Below, piece by piece: positions 7,944-15,520 of a stretch of DNA of 46,271 nt. Made by a program: the position numbers and the translations under genes. This stretch comes from Actinomycetes bacterium (GTDB taxonomy: Bacteria > Actinomycetota > Acidimicrobiia > Acidimicrobiales > JAKAVM01), in the NCBI GenBank assembly GCA_021817065.1, contig JAKAWH010000006.1, forward strand, positions 1 through 46,271. The letters run 5' to 3'. The notes under the pieces are model-generated. The model did not search any database and was not told the DNA's origin. It worked only from the letters and a program-made list of their open reading frames with translations. Numbering within the stretch: position 1 is the first letter of the stretch; each line of letters begins with the position of its first letter.

Positions 7944-8366
7944 TCAGGTAAGTGACCAGCGGGACCGGCTGCTCCGGCGGGCCACTACCGGCTTGCGGAG
8001 CAGCATCGCCCGGTGGGCCTGGTGCGATGCCCACTCCAGGACCTCGGCCTTGGCCTTGATCTCGTACCCGTGGCCCGACGTATTCATGGTCGACTGGCGG
8101 GAGTACATATCTGCGAGCTGGCGAAGCTCGCGGGGGATCTCGGCCGGGTCGTGCCACCCCCGGAAGCCCTTGTCGATAACGCCGAGGGCGAGGTGCGCTC
8201 CGGCCGCGCGACCTTTGGCGTGCTGCGACTCGGCAAGCCGGCCTGATGCGACCAGTCCGTAGACCCGTTCGGCTTCAGTGGCGTGGAGCGACTCGAGCCT
8301 CTCGGTGACCCTCCGCAGCGCGGACGGGCCGGGAACGCGATTCTTATCGGTCCTCGTGAAGAGCAT
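7944..8366 (-). CDS. Hypothetical protein, 140 aa
   Basis: I do not recognise the family. The ATG at 8366 is chosen because AAGGAG lies 7 nt upstream; the open frame extends to 8450 with alternative starts. The product (MLFTRTDKNRVPG...) is hydrophilic, with no membrane segment, a helix-prone region SALRRVTERLESLHATEAERVYGLVASG and a very basic C terminus (LLRKPVVARRSSRSRWS) that could bind nucleic acid. It lies between the amidase and the acylase, 78 nt before the latter. A 6-bp hairpin flanked by two GGTAGCCAT copies lies just upstream (about 8380-8414). Function is unknown. Confidence 0.6.
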   Translation of the reverse strand: MLFTRTDKNRVPGPSALRRVTERLESLHATEAERVYGLVASGRLAESQHAKGRAAGAHLALGVIDKGFRGWHDPAEIPRELRQLADMYSRQSTMNTSGHGYEIKAKAEVLEWASHQAHRAMLLRKPVVARRSSRSRWSLT

Positions 8367-8379
8367 TTCAATTTCTCCT

Positions 8380-8414
8380 TCCATGGCTACCTCCATCCGT
8401 CGTGGATGGCTACC
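8380..8414 (-). repeat. Repeat and hairpin before the 140-aa gene
   Basis: On the minus strand two GGTAGCCAT copies flank the inverted repeat CCATCC-5 nt-GGATGG, and the second copy abuts the Shine-Dalgarno. It could be an operator or a structured 5' leader. Nothing else was recognised in the spacer 8415-8573. Confidence 0.4.
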
Positions 8415-8573
8415 AGCTACTACGTCACCAAGGACGGAAGGATTGAACAACCAGGTCCCAACGCAAGATCACCGGAGAATAGTTGTGCACTGGGTGGGGA
8501 CATGCCGGGTCGCGTTGGGAGGCAGTTGGGGAACCGTTGTGGCGCCCCCTGCTATCCGGGGACCGTTTCACTG

Positions 8574-8632
8574 CTAGAGCGGCGCACCCGGTGCGGGGAG
8601 GTACCCCTTCTAGAGCGGCGCACCCGGTGCGG
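8574..8632 (-). repeat. Tandem duplication of the amidase gene end
   Basis: A 23-bp segment (8574-8596) exactly repeats 8610-8632, the last codons and TAG stop of the amidase gene, 36 bp downstream. Each copy contains the CGCAC/GTGCG hairpin. The outer copy is untranslated, so it looks like a local duplication across the stop codon. Confidence 0.8.
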
Positions 8633-9998
8633 TCAGCGGCCACGGGCGTTGCCGCTCGACGATCCGGGCCAGATCGAGCAGGAGCGCCTCCTCGTGACGC
8701 CGCCCGATCACCTGCATGCCCACCGGCAGGCCGTCGACCGTCCCGACAGGAATGCTCACCCCCGGGTTCCCCGAGATGTTGCAGGGAATCGTGAGTGCGC
8801 CATTGTTGCCCATACCGCAGGTCACCTCCCCCACGACGGTGGGCAGGGGACCGGAGGCGTTGAAAGCGACATCCGGATTGGTCGAGGCGACGATGAAGTC
8901 CACCTGATCGAATATCTCGGCAAAAGCCTCGTACACCGACATACGATACGCATCCACCCGAGCCGCCATCTTCAGGTCGTACATCTGGAGCGCCACCTTG
9001 AGTGCGAAGCCGATTTCGAGGGTGAGGTCCCCCTCGCACTCGGGGTACAGGTCCCCGAGGACGTTCAGAAGCCCGGCCGAGTTGGCCACTGCCCATTCCA
9101 TCGAGCCCTCGGGCAGCTTCACGTCCACGTCGACCACATCCAGGCCGGCGTCCTTGGCGAGCAAGGTCCCTTGCTCGGTGACCAGGTCGCAGACTGCGGG
9201 AAGGACGGTGGCACAGCCGAGCGTCGGCGCGATCGCCACTCTTTTCCCGGAGAGGTCGTACGAGTCGAGATTGCGTTCCCACCCGTCCACCTTGGGCAGG
9301 GAGAACGGGTCCCGTGGATCGACGCCGCTGCACACGTCCAGCCAGCGGGCGCTGTCGCGCACCGACCGGCTCACGCATCCCAGGGTGACCGTCAGGGGTT
9401 CCGGCTGTACGCGGGGCCCAAGGGAAATCCGGCCGAAAGTCGTCTTAAGACCGAAAAGACCGGTGAATCCGGCAGGAATACGTATCGACCCACCGCCATC
9501 GCCCCCGGTTGCAAGGGTGCACAGCCCGCCGGCAACCGCTGCAGCCGACCCTCCCGACGAACCTCCCGGGGTCCGCTCCTGGTTCCACGGGTTGCGGGTC
9601 GTTCCGTGCAGCTTGGTATGGGTGCAGTTGATGCCCCCGAACTCGCTCGCGGTGGTCTGACCAAAAAGGTTGGCTCCCGCCTCCCTGAGCCGAGTGACCA
9701 TGGTGGAATCGTGATCGTAGAGACGATCGGCCAGTGGGATCGATGCGTGGCTGCCCGGCCATCCGTCAACCGGATCCAGTTCTTTTACCGCGATGGGGAC
9801 CCCACCGAATGGAAGGGAGACGTCGGCCGAGTCGGCACGATCGAGGGCCGCTTCGGCCTCGAGATAGCAGAACGCGTTCAAGGTGGAGGCATCGATGGCG
9901 TCGAGGGTGGCTCGAAGCGCCTCCCGGGGGGAGATGTCCTTGGAGCGGTAGGCGTCCACAAGGGAACATGCGTCGCCCATCCAGGGGGAGTCGGTCAT
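8610..9998 (-). CDS. Amidase signature family hydrolase
   Basis: The 462-aa product belongs to the amidase signature family (GatA, fatty-acid amide hydrolase, aryl-amidases). The Ser-cisSer-Lys triad is visible: K72 in PIAVKEL, the cis-Ser within RTPGGSSGGSAAA (residues 142-153), and nucleophile S171 in GDGGGSIRIPAG; the family usually has GTDTGGS here. It ends with the usual GNPGVSIPVG and GLPVGMQVIGRR segments. It is not close to gatB or gatC, so a role in Gln-tRNA amidation is not indicated and the substrate is unknown. TACCCT lies 7 nt before the ATG with no Shine-Dalgarno, suggesting a leaderless mRNA. Confidence 0.9.
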   Translation of the reverse strand: MTDSPWMGDACSLVDAYRSKDISPREALRATLDAIDASTLNAFCYLEAEAALDRADSADVSLPFGGVPIAVKELDPVDGWPGSHASIPLADRLYDHDSTMVTRLREAGANLFGQTTASEFGGINCTHTKLHGTTRNPWNQERTPGGSSGGSAAAVAGGLCTLATGGDGGGSIRIPAGFTGLFGLKTTFGRISLGPRVQPEPLTVTLGCVSRSVRDSARWLDVCSGVDPRDPFSLPKVDGWERNLDSYDLSGKRVAIAPTLGCATVLPAVCDLVTEQGTLLAKDAGLDVVDVDVKLPEGSMEWAVANSAGLLNVLGDLYPECEGDLTLEIGFALKVALQMYDLKMAARVDAYRMSVYEAFAEIFDQVDFIVASTNPDVAFNASGPLPTVVGEVTCGMGNNGALTIPCNISGNPGVSIPVGTVDGLPVGMQVIGRRHEEALLLDLARIVERQRPWPLTAPGAPL

Positions 9999-10005
9999 GT
10001 GGGCC

Positions 10006-10011
10006 AGGGTA
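10006..10011 (-). promoter_or_regulatory. Candidate leaderless -10 box of the amidase gene
   Basis: TACCCT on the minus strand ends 7 nt before the amidase ATG, and there is no Shine-Dalgarno. The same hexamer and spacing are seen before greA. Confidence 0.45.
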
Positions 10012-10140
10012 ACCGGCGGCGCGGCCGGGTGCCCACCGAGAGAGCTGGATTCCTTGGAACCTGGCTCTTCGGCGCCCTCTGGTTCCCGAAGGGAACGGAC
10101 CGGCTAGGCTACCCGCCTAACGATCTGCAGGAGCCAAGGA

Positions 10141-10326
10141 ATGTCGACAGAGGCAGTCACGAGCGAGAATCCCCTTCACGGTCCCGACGAAGAGGACCAC
10201 TACGGTGCCCACCACCCCGCGGAATGGCAGCCGTGGGACTTCGGGTCGAGAGCGGTCCTGACGTTGGCGATCCTGGCCATCGCCGGCCTCATCGCCGTCT
10301 TCGTCTCCCTCACTCTTCACCACTGA
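10141..10326 (+). CDS. Small membrane protein, 61 aa
   Basis: AGGAGCCAAGGA lies directly before the ATG, a good ribosome-binding site. The product has a hydrophilic, His/Glu-rich N-terminal half (DEEDHYGAHHPAEWQPWDFG, residues 16-35) and one C-terminal transmembrane helix (about 38-59) ending in two His. The shape suggests a single-pass N-in protein. The acidic/histidine segment could bind metal or a partner, but no family is recognised. A TAGGCT -10-like box lies about 30 nt upstream. The 55-bp tandem repeats follow the gene. Confidence 0.6.
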   Translation: MSTEAVTSENPLHGPDEEDHYGAHHPAEWQPWDFGSRAVLTLAILAIAGLIAVFVSLTLHH

Positions 10327-10370
10327 TCCACCACCGGACCGGCGCCCCGGGAACAGGTAGAACCAGCCGG

Positions 10371-10590
10371 TCCCTCCGGAGAACACGTGGCCCGAAAACG
10401 CGGCACGAGCTAGCCTCGCGGGCCGTCCCTCCGGAGAACACGTGGCCCGGAAACGCGGCACGAGCTAGCCTCGCGGGCCGTCCCTCCGGAGAACACGTGG
10501 CCCGAAAACGCGGCACGAGCTAGCCTCGCGGGCCGTCCCTCCGGAGAACACGTGGCCCGGAAACGCTAGAAAAGCTAGCCTCGCCAACGG
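10371..10590. repeat. Four 55-bp tandem repeats
   Basis: Units start at 10371, 10426, 10481 and 10536. Units 1-3 are identical except one base (CCCGA/GAAACG) that alternates A, G, A, G, so the array probably grew by duplication of a 110-bp dimer. The second half of unit 4 is diverged. Each unit contains three short palindromes, CTCCGGAG, CACGTG and GCTAGC, and a TAGCCT that in unit 4 stands 8 nt before the GTG of the next gene. A period of 55 is not a multiple of three, so it is not a coding repeat. Confidence 0.92.
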
Positions 10591-10592
10591 TG
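10576..10592 (+). promoter_or_regulatory. Candidate leaderless promoter of the LLM gene inside the repeat
   Basis: TAGCCT at the end of repeat unit 4 lies 8 nt before the GTG and there is no Shine-Dalgarno. Because each unit carries TAGCCT, the array may hold several copies of a core promoter or of a regulator site. Confidence 0.4.
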
Positions 10593-11417
10593 AGGTTCGG
10601 CATCGACATCGCCCAGCAGCGTCTGGAGTGGGAAGAGTTGCTCGGCCGAGCACTGCTCGGAGAGCAGCTCGGCTTCGAAGGCGCCTGGGGGTTCGACCAC
10701 TTCCAACCGCTTTACGGGGATGGTCCAGGCAATTGCTTCGAGGGGATGACCACTCTGGCTGGGCTGGCAGCGGCGACTTCGACCATACGGATCGGCCTCC
10801 TGGTCACCGGAGTGACCTATCGCCACCCATCGGTCCTGACCGCTCAGGCGGTCACCGTCGACCACGTCTCCCATGGCCGACTCGACTTGGCGCTGGGTGC
10901 AGCGTGGTTCGAACCGGAGCACCGCTCGCTCGGCATCGGCTTTCCCTCCACCATCGAGCGGTTCGACCTTCTCGAGGACACCCTGGAGATCGTCCGGCTG
11001 CTGATGACCGGAGAGCCGATCACCTACCGGGGACGGACCACCACCCTTGCTGGGGCTCAGATCCGGCCGCTCCCCGTGCAGCGACCACACCCCCCCGTCT
11101 GGATCGGAGGCGGCGGAAGGAAGCGAACGCTCCCGCTAGTTGCTCGCTACGCGGACATGTGGCACCACTTCGCGGGGGCGGAGGAATACGCAACCCTGTC
11201 CCGGGACCTCGACCACCTCGCGCGCCGAGCAGGACGGGAGCCGTCCTCCATCGGTCGCGCGGCGTCGATCTCGCTGTCGGAAGGATGGGACACCGTCCGC
11301 CGAACCATCGAAGCATATCGTGATGCGGGAGTCTCGTATCTGGTATGCGGATGGCCTTCCGAGGGCGCCGATCGGGTGACTGAGTTCGCTCACTCGGTCA
11401 TGCCCGGCTACCGGTGA
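10590..11417 (+). CDS. LLM class flavin/F420-dependent oxidoreductase
   Basis: The 275-aa product is a luciferase-like monooxygenase family TIM barrel. Seen: MRFGIDIAQQ strand 1, EQLGFEGAWGFDHF, TTLAGLAAATSTIRIGLLVTGVTYRHPSVLTAQAVTVDHVSHGRLDLALGAAW spread over the known FMN/F420 contact region, and PVWIGGGGRKRTLPLVARYADMWH. In Actinobacteria such proteins mostly use F420. The start GTG lies at the edge of the tandem repeats. It overlaps the CoA-transferase gene by 4 nt (GTGA), so the two are co-translated and may act in one acyl-CoA or xenobiotic pathway. The substrate is unknown. Confidence 0.9.
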   Translation: MRFGIDIAQQRLEWEELLGRALLGEQLGFEGAWGFDHFQPLYGDGPGNCFEGMTTLAGLAAATSTIRIGLLVTGVTYRHPSVLTAQAVTVDHVSHGRLDLALGAAWFEPEHRSLGIGFPSTIERFDLLEDTLEIVRLLMTGEPITYRGRTTTLAGAQIRPLPVQRPHPPVWIGGGGRKRTLPLVARYADMWHHFAGAEEYATLSRDLDHLARRAGREPSSIGRAASISLSEGWDTVRRTIEAYRDAGVSYLVCGWPSEGADRVTEFAHSVMPGYR

Positions 11418-12643
11418 CCGGACCGCCCGCCGGACCCGGGTTGCCTGGCCGTCCTCCGCTCACCGGACTGCGGGTCCTCGACGTCTCCCAGGTGCTGGCC
11501 GGCCCGGTGGCAGGTCAGATCCTCGGCGACTACGGAGCCGATGTCCTCAAGTTCGAGCATCCCTCGAAGCTGGACGGTCTTCGCGAGCTGGGGCAGGCCA
11601 AGGACGGGCAGGCGCTCTGGTGGAAGGTGGTCGCCCGCAACAAGAGAACAGTCGGTCTCGATCTGGGCACGGAGGAGGGATCCCATCTTTTCCGGAGACT
11701 GGCGGCGACCGCCGACGTGGTCATCGAGAACTTCCGTCCCGGCACGATGGAATCGTGGGGATTGGACTATGAAGGGTTGTCTTCGGACAACCGGGGATTG
11801 GTGCTCTTGCGGATCAGCGGGTTCGGACAGACGGGCCCCTACGCCACCCGTCCGGCTTTTGGAACCCTGATCGAGGCGATGTCCGGTTTTGCCGCGGCGA
11901 CCGGCCAGCCGGATGGCCCCCCGACCCTCCCTCCCCTCGGGCTCGCCGACACCCTTGCGGGCGTCTCCGGGGCCCTCGCAGTGATGATGGCGCTGTACCA
12001 TCGGGATGCACGGGGAGGGACGGGACAAGTCATCGACCTCGCCATCCTGGAACCTCTCGTCTCGGTGATGAGCCCGCAGCCCACCGAATTCGACCAGCTC
12101 GGCCGGTTGCCCGATCGTATCGGTAACCGCTCGGAATTGAACGCTCCCCGCAATCTCTACCGAGCCCGGGACGGCAAGTGGGTGGCGATGTCCACGTCGA
12201 CGACTCCCATCGCCAAGCGGGTGATGAGAACCGTCGGCCATCCCGAAGTCGTCGACGAGGAATGGTTCGCCACCGGCCGGGGAAGAGTCGAGCATGCCGA
12301 TATGCTCGATGCACTCGTCTCCGGATGGATCGCCTCCCGGGATCGCGATGAAGTGATCGCCGCCTTTGCCGAAGCCGAGGCTGCGGTGGGGCCGGTGTAC
12401 TCGGTGGCCGAATTGATGGTCGATCCGCACGCAGTCGCTAGGCAGGTGTTTACGACGGTGGACGATCCCGTCCTTGGCCCCCTCATCATGCCCGGGCTCA
12501 TCGCCCGAATGAGCAATACCCCGGGGTCCATCCGCCATACAGGCAGGCCGCCCGGAGCCGACACCGACGCCGTCCTGGCAGGCGAGCTGGGTCTCGATCC
12601 CGACTATGTGATCGAGTTGCGCGCCCGGGGCGTGATTGGCTGA
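11414..12643 (+). CDS. CaiB/BaiF family (family III) CoA-transferase
   Basis: The 409-aa product contains GLRVLDVSQVLAGPVAGQILGDYGADVLKFEHP, the CoA-binding start of family III transferases, ENFRPGTMESWGLDYE, and the catalytic aspartate D179 in GLADTLAG. Length matches formyl-CoA:oxalate and related transferases. These enzymes move CoA between carboxylic acids through an aspartyl-CoA thioester. It overlaps the upstream LLM gene by 4 nt. Its 3' end overlaps the convergent TraG-like gene by 40 nt. The acyl substrate cannot be deduced. Confidence 0.92.
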   Translation: MTGPPAGPGLPGRPPLTGLRVLDVSQVLAGPVAGQILGDYGADVLKFEHPSKLDGLRELGQAKDGQALWWKVVARNKRTVGLDLGTEEGSHLFRRLAATADVVIENFRPGTMESWGLDYEGLSSDNRGLVLLRISGFGQTGPYATRPAFGTLIEAMSGFAAATGQPDGPPTLPPLGLADTLAGVSGALAVMMALYHRDARGGTGQVIDLAILEPLVSVMSPQPTEFDQLGRLPDRIGNRSELNAPRNLYRARDGKWVAMSTSTTPIAKRVMRTVGHPEVVDEEWFATGRGRVEHADMLDALVSGWIASRDRDEVIAAFAEAEAAVGPVYSVAELMVDPHAVARQVFTTVDDPVLGPLIMPGLIARMSNTPGSIRHTGRPPGADTDAVLAGELGLDPDYVIELRARGVIG

Positions 12644-14145
12644 GCCGGTTGCCCATTCGCCCGCCTGGCGAGCTCCGGGTCGGCGAACCACGGGCGGAGA
12701 GTGAGGCAAGCCGGAGGAAGGTGACCGTAGAAGAGGACCCCGGTCCCCGGAGCGATACGGCGCACCGACGCCCCCGGCATCAGGGACCGGCTCTCCGGTT
12801 GCCAGGTGGTGGACCGCTCGCCTCGGCTACCACGGGTAGTGGACGAACTCCGGAATCGTGCTTCGCCTCCCAGGCGACTGGCGTAGTCGAGCGTCTCAAC
12901 ATCGGAGATCCCGGACAGGAACATCTTTGCACGATGGTTGTTGACGATGGTGTCCGCACGCTCCCCGTAACGGGAGCGGAGCTGGGAGAAGTCCTGCCAT
13001 ACGGTAACAAGCTGGATGCCGTGGCTGGCTGCGGTCGAAGCGAGCCCGTCCAGGGTGGCGAGAGGGGCGATGTTGGCAGCCTCGTCGAGAACCACTAGGA
13101 GCGGCGGTGACAAGGGCCCCCCTTCGCTGGACGACCGGTCGTAGACTGCATTGACCACCTGTTCGACGAGCGCACAGAACAAAGGCTGGAGCCGGGCCTG
13201 TTCGTTCGAAGGGGACGATAAATACACGGTGTGGCTGGCGCCGTCGAGAAACCGGTCGACGTCGATTCCCCAACCGATCCGTATATCGCCCACCTCGGGA
13301 TCGCCGAACGGCTCCAAGACCGTCTCGGCAGTGGTATAGATGGAGCTCTTCTGCCGTGTCTCACGGTTGGAGGACGCCCACCAGGCATGAAGGGCCTGCT
13401 TGCACCCGGATCGCTGGAGGACGGATAGCACTTCGTCGCTCTCCTGGGTGTCCACCCAGCGCACGACGTCGGCCATGGTTAGGCCGGCGGTGGCAGCAGC
13501 GAAGAGGAGGGGGGCAAGAAGCTTGGCAGATGCTGCGTACCAGAACTCCCCGTCTTCCAGCCCGCCCCGATTGGCGAGACGGGAGAGCGACGATGCAACC
13601 CGGCGGGCTCCCACCCAGTCGAGACACGCCGAGAGTGGGCACCAGCCGTCACTGCCCCAGGAGGTGGACGAAGCGGGATCGAATACCCAGCACTCCCCAA
13701 GGCAACTGCGCCAGGCGTACGTCTCCGACAGGAGATCGCCCTTGACGCTTGCCGCCAGCACCGGTCCCTCCCATTCCAGGATGGCCGGAATGGCGAACCC
13801 GCTTGTCTTGTAGGTCTGGGTGGGACCGACCACCATCACCGAATGGCGCTTCTCGGTGGCGAGCAGGGGCCGGTGGGATCGGGTTGACCCGGAAATGATC
13901 GACCCGCGCTGCGACCGCGCGCTCCGCCCTAGGAGCAGGCGACCACCACCAGGGCCCGTTACCCGCAGGTGGCGCAGCTCGCCAGCCAAAGCCCATCGGG
14001 CGTCGTTATGCGCCCTGTCGAGATCGCCTGCGAGCGACCGTGCGAGCCCGGTGACGATCGAGCCAACCGTCGAATCGCCGAAGCGCGCCCCGGAGGCTCG
14101 GGGAGCCGGGCCAAGTCGGGTTCCCCGGCCAGCATCCGGCCTCAT
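12604..14145 (-). CDS. TraG/VirD4-like type IV coupling ATPase
   Basis: The 513-aa product has a P-loop GPTQTYKTSGF (residues 107-116), Walker B LLVVLDEAANIAPL (about 350) and SHGIQLVTVWQDFSQLRSRYG, all typical of TraG/VirD4 coupling proteins that feed substrates to a T4SS. The start is ATG at 14145 because it overlaps the VirB4-like stop by 4 nt (ATGA); the longer open frame upstream is a shadow of VirB4. No N-terminal transmembrane segments are visible, unlike classical VirD4, so membrane attachment would need TrbL-like or SCO6880 partners. It is the last gene of the operon and overlaps the convergent CoA-transferase gene by 40 nt. Confidence 0.88.
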   Translation of the reverse strand: MRPDAGRGTRLGPAPRASGARFGDSTVGSIVTGLARSLAGDLDRAHNDARWALAGELRHLRVTGPGGGRLLLGRSARSQRGSIISGSTRSHRPLLATEKRHSVMVVGPTQTYKTSGFAIPAILEWEGPVLAASVKGDLLSETYAWRSCLGECWVFDPASSTSWGSDGWCPLSACLDWVGARRVASSLSRLANRGGLEDGEFWYAASAKLLAPLLFAAATAGLTMADVVRWVDTQESDEVLSVLQRSGCKQALHAWWASSNRETRQKSSIYTTAETVLEPFGDPEVGDIRIGWGIDVDRFLDGASHTVYLSSPSNEQARLQPLFCALVEQVVNAVYDRSSSEGGPLSPPLLVVLDEAANIAPLATLDGLASTAASHGIQLVTVWQDFSQLRSRYGERADTIVNNHRAKMFLSGISDVETLDYASRLGGEARFRSSSTTRGSRGERSTTWQPESRSLMPGASVRRIAPGTGVLFYGHLPPACLTLRPWFADPELARRANGQPAQPITPRARNSIT

Positions 14146-15467
14146 TCCGACCGCCCGTCCGGCACGGGATGAGCCGCCGGAGACGTCGCGACCGCCCGCA
14201 TCCGCGCGTCGGTGTCGACGATCTGTTCCTCGGCCCGCCCGAGGCGGTGCTCGACTATAAAAGATCTCCCCCCGATCTTCCACAGGGCAACCCCGCGCCG
14301 TAGCCGCGGCAGCAGCCCTGCCTCCGTTGCAGTCACTCCGATCAGCTCCCGGCAAGCTTCCACCTCGCCGGGGGACTGCGCATAGACGATGCGCGTCTCG
14401 GAATCCGAGAGGAGTCCCTGTGCCAGACTCACCTGCTCGGAGCCGGCGGCTCCGGCAGAGCGCAGGTCCGACAGGCGGTGCAGAACGGCCATGTTGGCAA
14501 CACCGAAGCTGCGGGAGAGCTTCCACGATGCCTGCAGCCACCGCGCCACGCCCAAGTTGGAGAGGATCGCCCACGCCTCGTCGACCACCACCAGGCGTTG
14601 AGGTGCCACGGGGCCGGCGACAGATTCAGAATCCGATCTGCTCGGACAGGACGAGAGCACTGCGGTGAGCCACGCCGTCGCGCATGTCATCAGTACACCC
14701 AGTGCCGGAGAGGAGTAGACAGCCGACAGGTCGAGAACCACCAGGGGAGAGAGAAGGTCGATGCCGGGCGAAGTCTCCCCGTCGAACATCCCCCGCAGGT
14801 CGCCTTCCACCAGCCGGCGCATCTCGAGCCCGAGATCGCGACCCATCACCGTGAGAGTGTCCACGTCGGTATGGATGGACCGGGCCGCCTCGACCGACGG
14901 GGCGAGGAGTGCGGCCACCACGCCGGGGATGGTGGGGCGGTTCATGCTCGAAGCCGCAGCCGCCCGGAGAGCGAGCTGGGCGGCGGCGTGCTCGGTCGGG
15001 AGGAGATCGCGCCGGAGGCAGGCTGCCCCGAGCGCCGAAAGCAACTCGACCTGCCTGCGTTCCGAATCCTCCATCCCGGTGCCATCCAAGGGGTTGAGGC
15101 GCACAGAGCCTCCCGGCCGGAGGATCAGCGGCTCGACTCCCCAGGCATGGGCCAGCGGACCGTACTCGCCCTTGGGATCGACAACCCAGGCCTGCCGGCC
15201 GAACACCGCGTTGCGCCAGAGGAACGACTTGACGAAGGAGCTCTTCCCCCGCCCGATCTGACCGATGACCACCATGTTGGCGTTGGTGAGTACACCCCGG
15301 GTGTACAGAATGAACGGGTCGAAGGTGAACGCGCCGCCCAGGAGGTCCCTACCGATGTAGATCCCCTCGCCGCCGAAACCGGGACAGACCATGAAGGGGT
15401 AGGCGGCGCCAAGATGAGCGGTGGTGACTTCATGGGCGGGCAGTCCCGCCTTCATCAGAGCCGTCAC
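14142..15467 (-). CDS. VirB4-like T4SS ATPase
   Basis: The 441-aa product has Walker A GQIGRGKSSFVK (about residues 69-80), VDPKGEYGPLA, and Walker B RLVVVDEAWAIL (about 292-303), with GVTATEAGLLPRLRRGVALWKIGGR near the end, as in actinobacterial VirB4 homologues of the SCO6881 type. It energises assembly and substrate transfer. The GTG at 15467 (GTGACG) is chosen because GCGCGGGGG lies upstream, and an earlier frame extension to 15542 runs into the upstream gene. The start lies within a 24-bp repeat of the upstream gene's end. It overlaps TraG by 4 nt. Confidence 0.88.
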   Translation of the reverse strand: MTALMKAGLPAHEVTTAHLGAAYPFMVCPGFGGEGIYIGRDLLGGAFTFDPFILYTRGVLTNANMVVIGQIGRGKSSFVKSFLWRNAVFGRQAWVVDPKGEYGPLAHAWGVEPLILRPGGSVRLNPLDGTGMEDSERRQVELLSALGAACLRRDLLPTEHAAAQLALRAAAASSMNRPTIPGVVAALLAPSVEAARSIHTDVDTLTVMGRDLGLEMRRLVEGDLRGMFDGETSPGIDLLSPLVVLDLSAVYSSPALGVLMTCATAWLTAVLSSCPSRSDSESVAGPVAPQRLVVVDEAWAILSNLGVARWLQASWKLSRSFGVANMAVLHRLSDLRSAGAAGSEQVSLAQGLLSDSETRIVYAQSPGEVEACRELIGVTATEAGLLPRLRRGVALWKIGGRSFIVEHRLGRAEEQIVDTDARMRAVATSPAAHPVPDGRSE

Positions 15468-15520
15468 GACAACCCCCGCGCCAGGAGACGGGTGCGCGTC
15501 ACGACAACCCCCGCGCCAGG
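15462..15520 (-). repeat. Tandem duplication at the SCO6880-VirB4 junction
   Basis: 15462-15485 and 15497-15520 are identical 24-bp copies, period 35 bp. The right copy contains the last codons and TGA of the SCO6880-like gene; the left copy contains the GTGA that now starts VirB4. An ancestral GTGA stop/start overlap probably was split by the duplication, giving each gene its own copy. Confidence 0.8.

Noticed and set aside
8283-10523. 746-codon plus-strand frame opposite the amidase
   Set aside because: Antisense to a well-conserved gene and low-complexity in residues; no domain seen. High GC makes long antisense frames common.
10371-10590. CRISPR array
   Set aside because: The units are contiguous 55-bp tandem repeats with no unique spacers, and no cas genes are present.
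14146-14574. N-terminal extension of the TraG-like frame
   Set aside because: Lies fully within the VirB4-like gene and looks like shadow sequence; ATG at 14145 with ATGA overlap is a better start.
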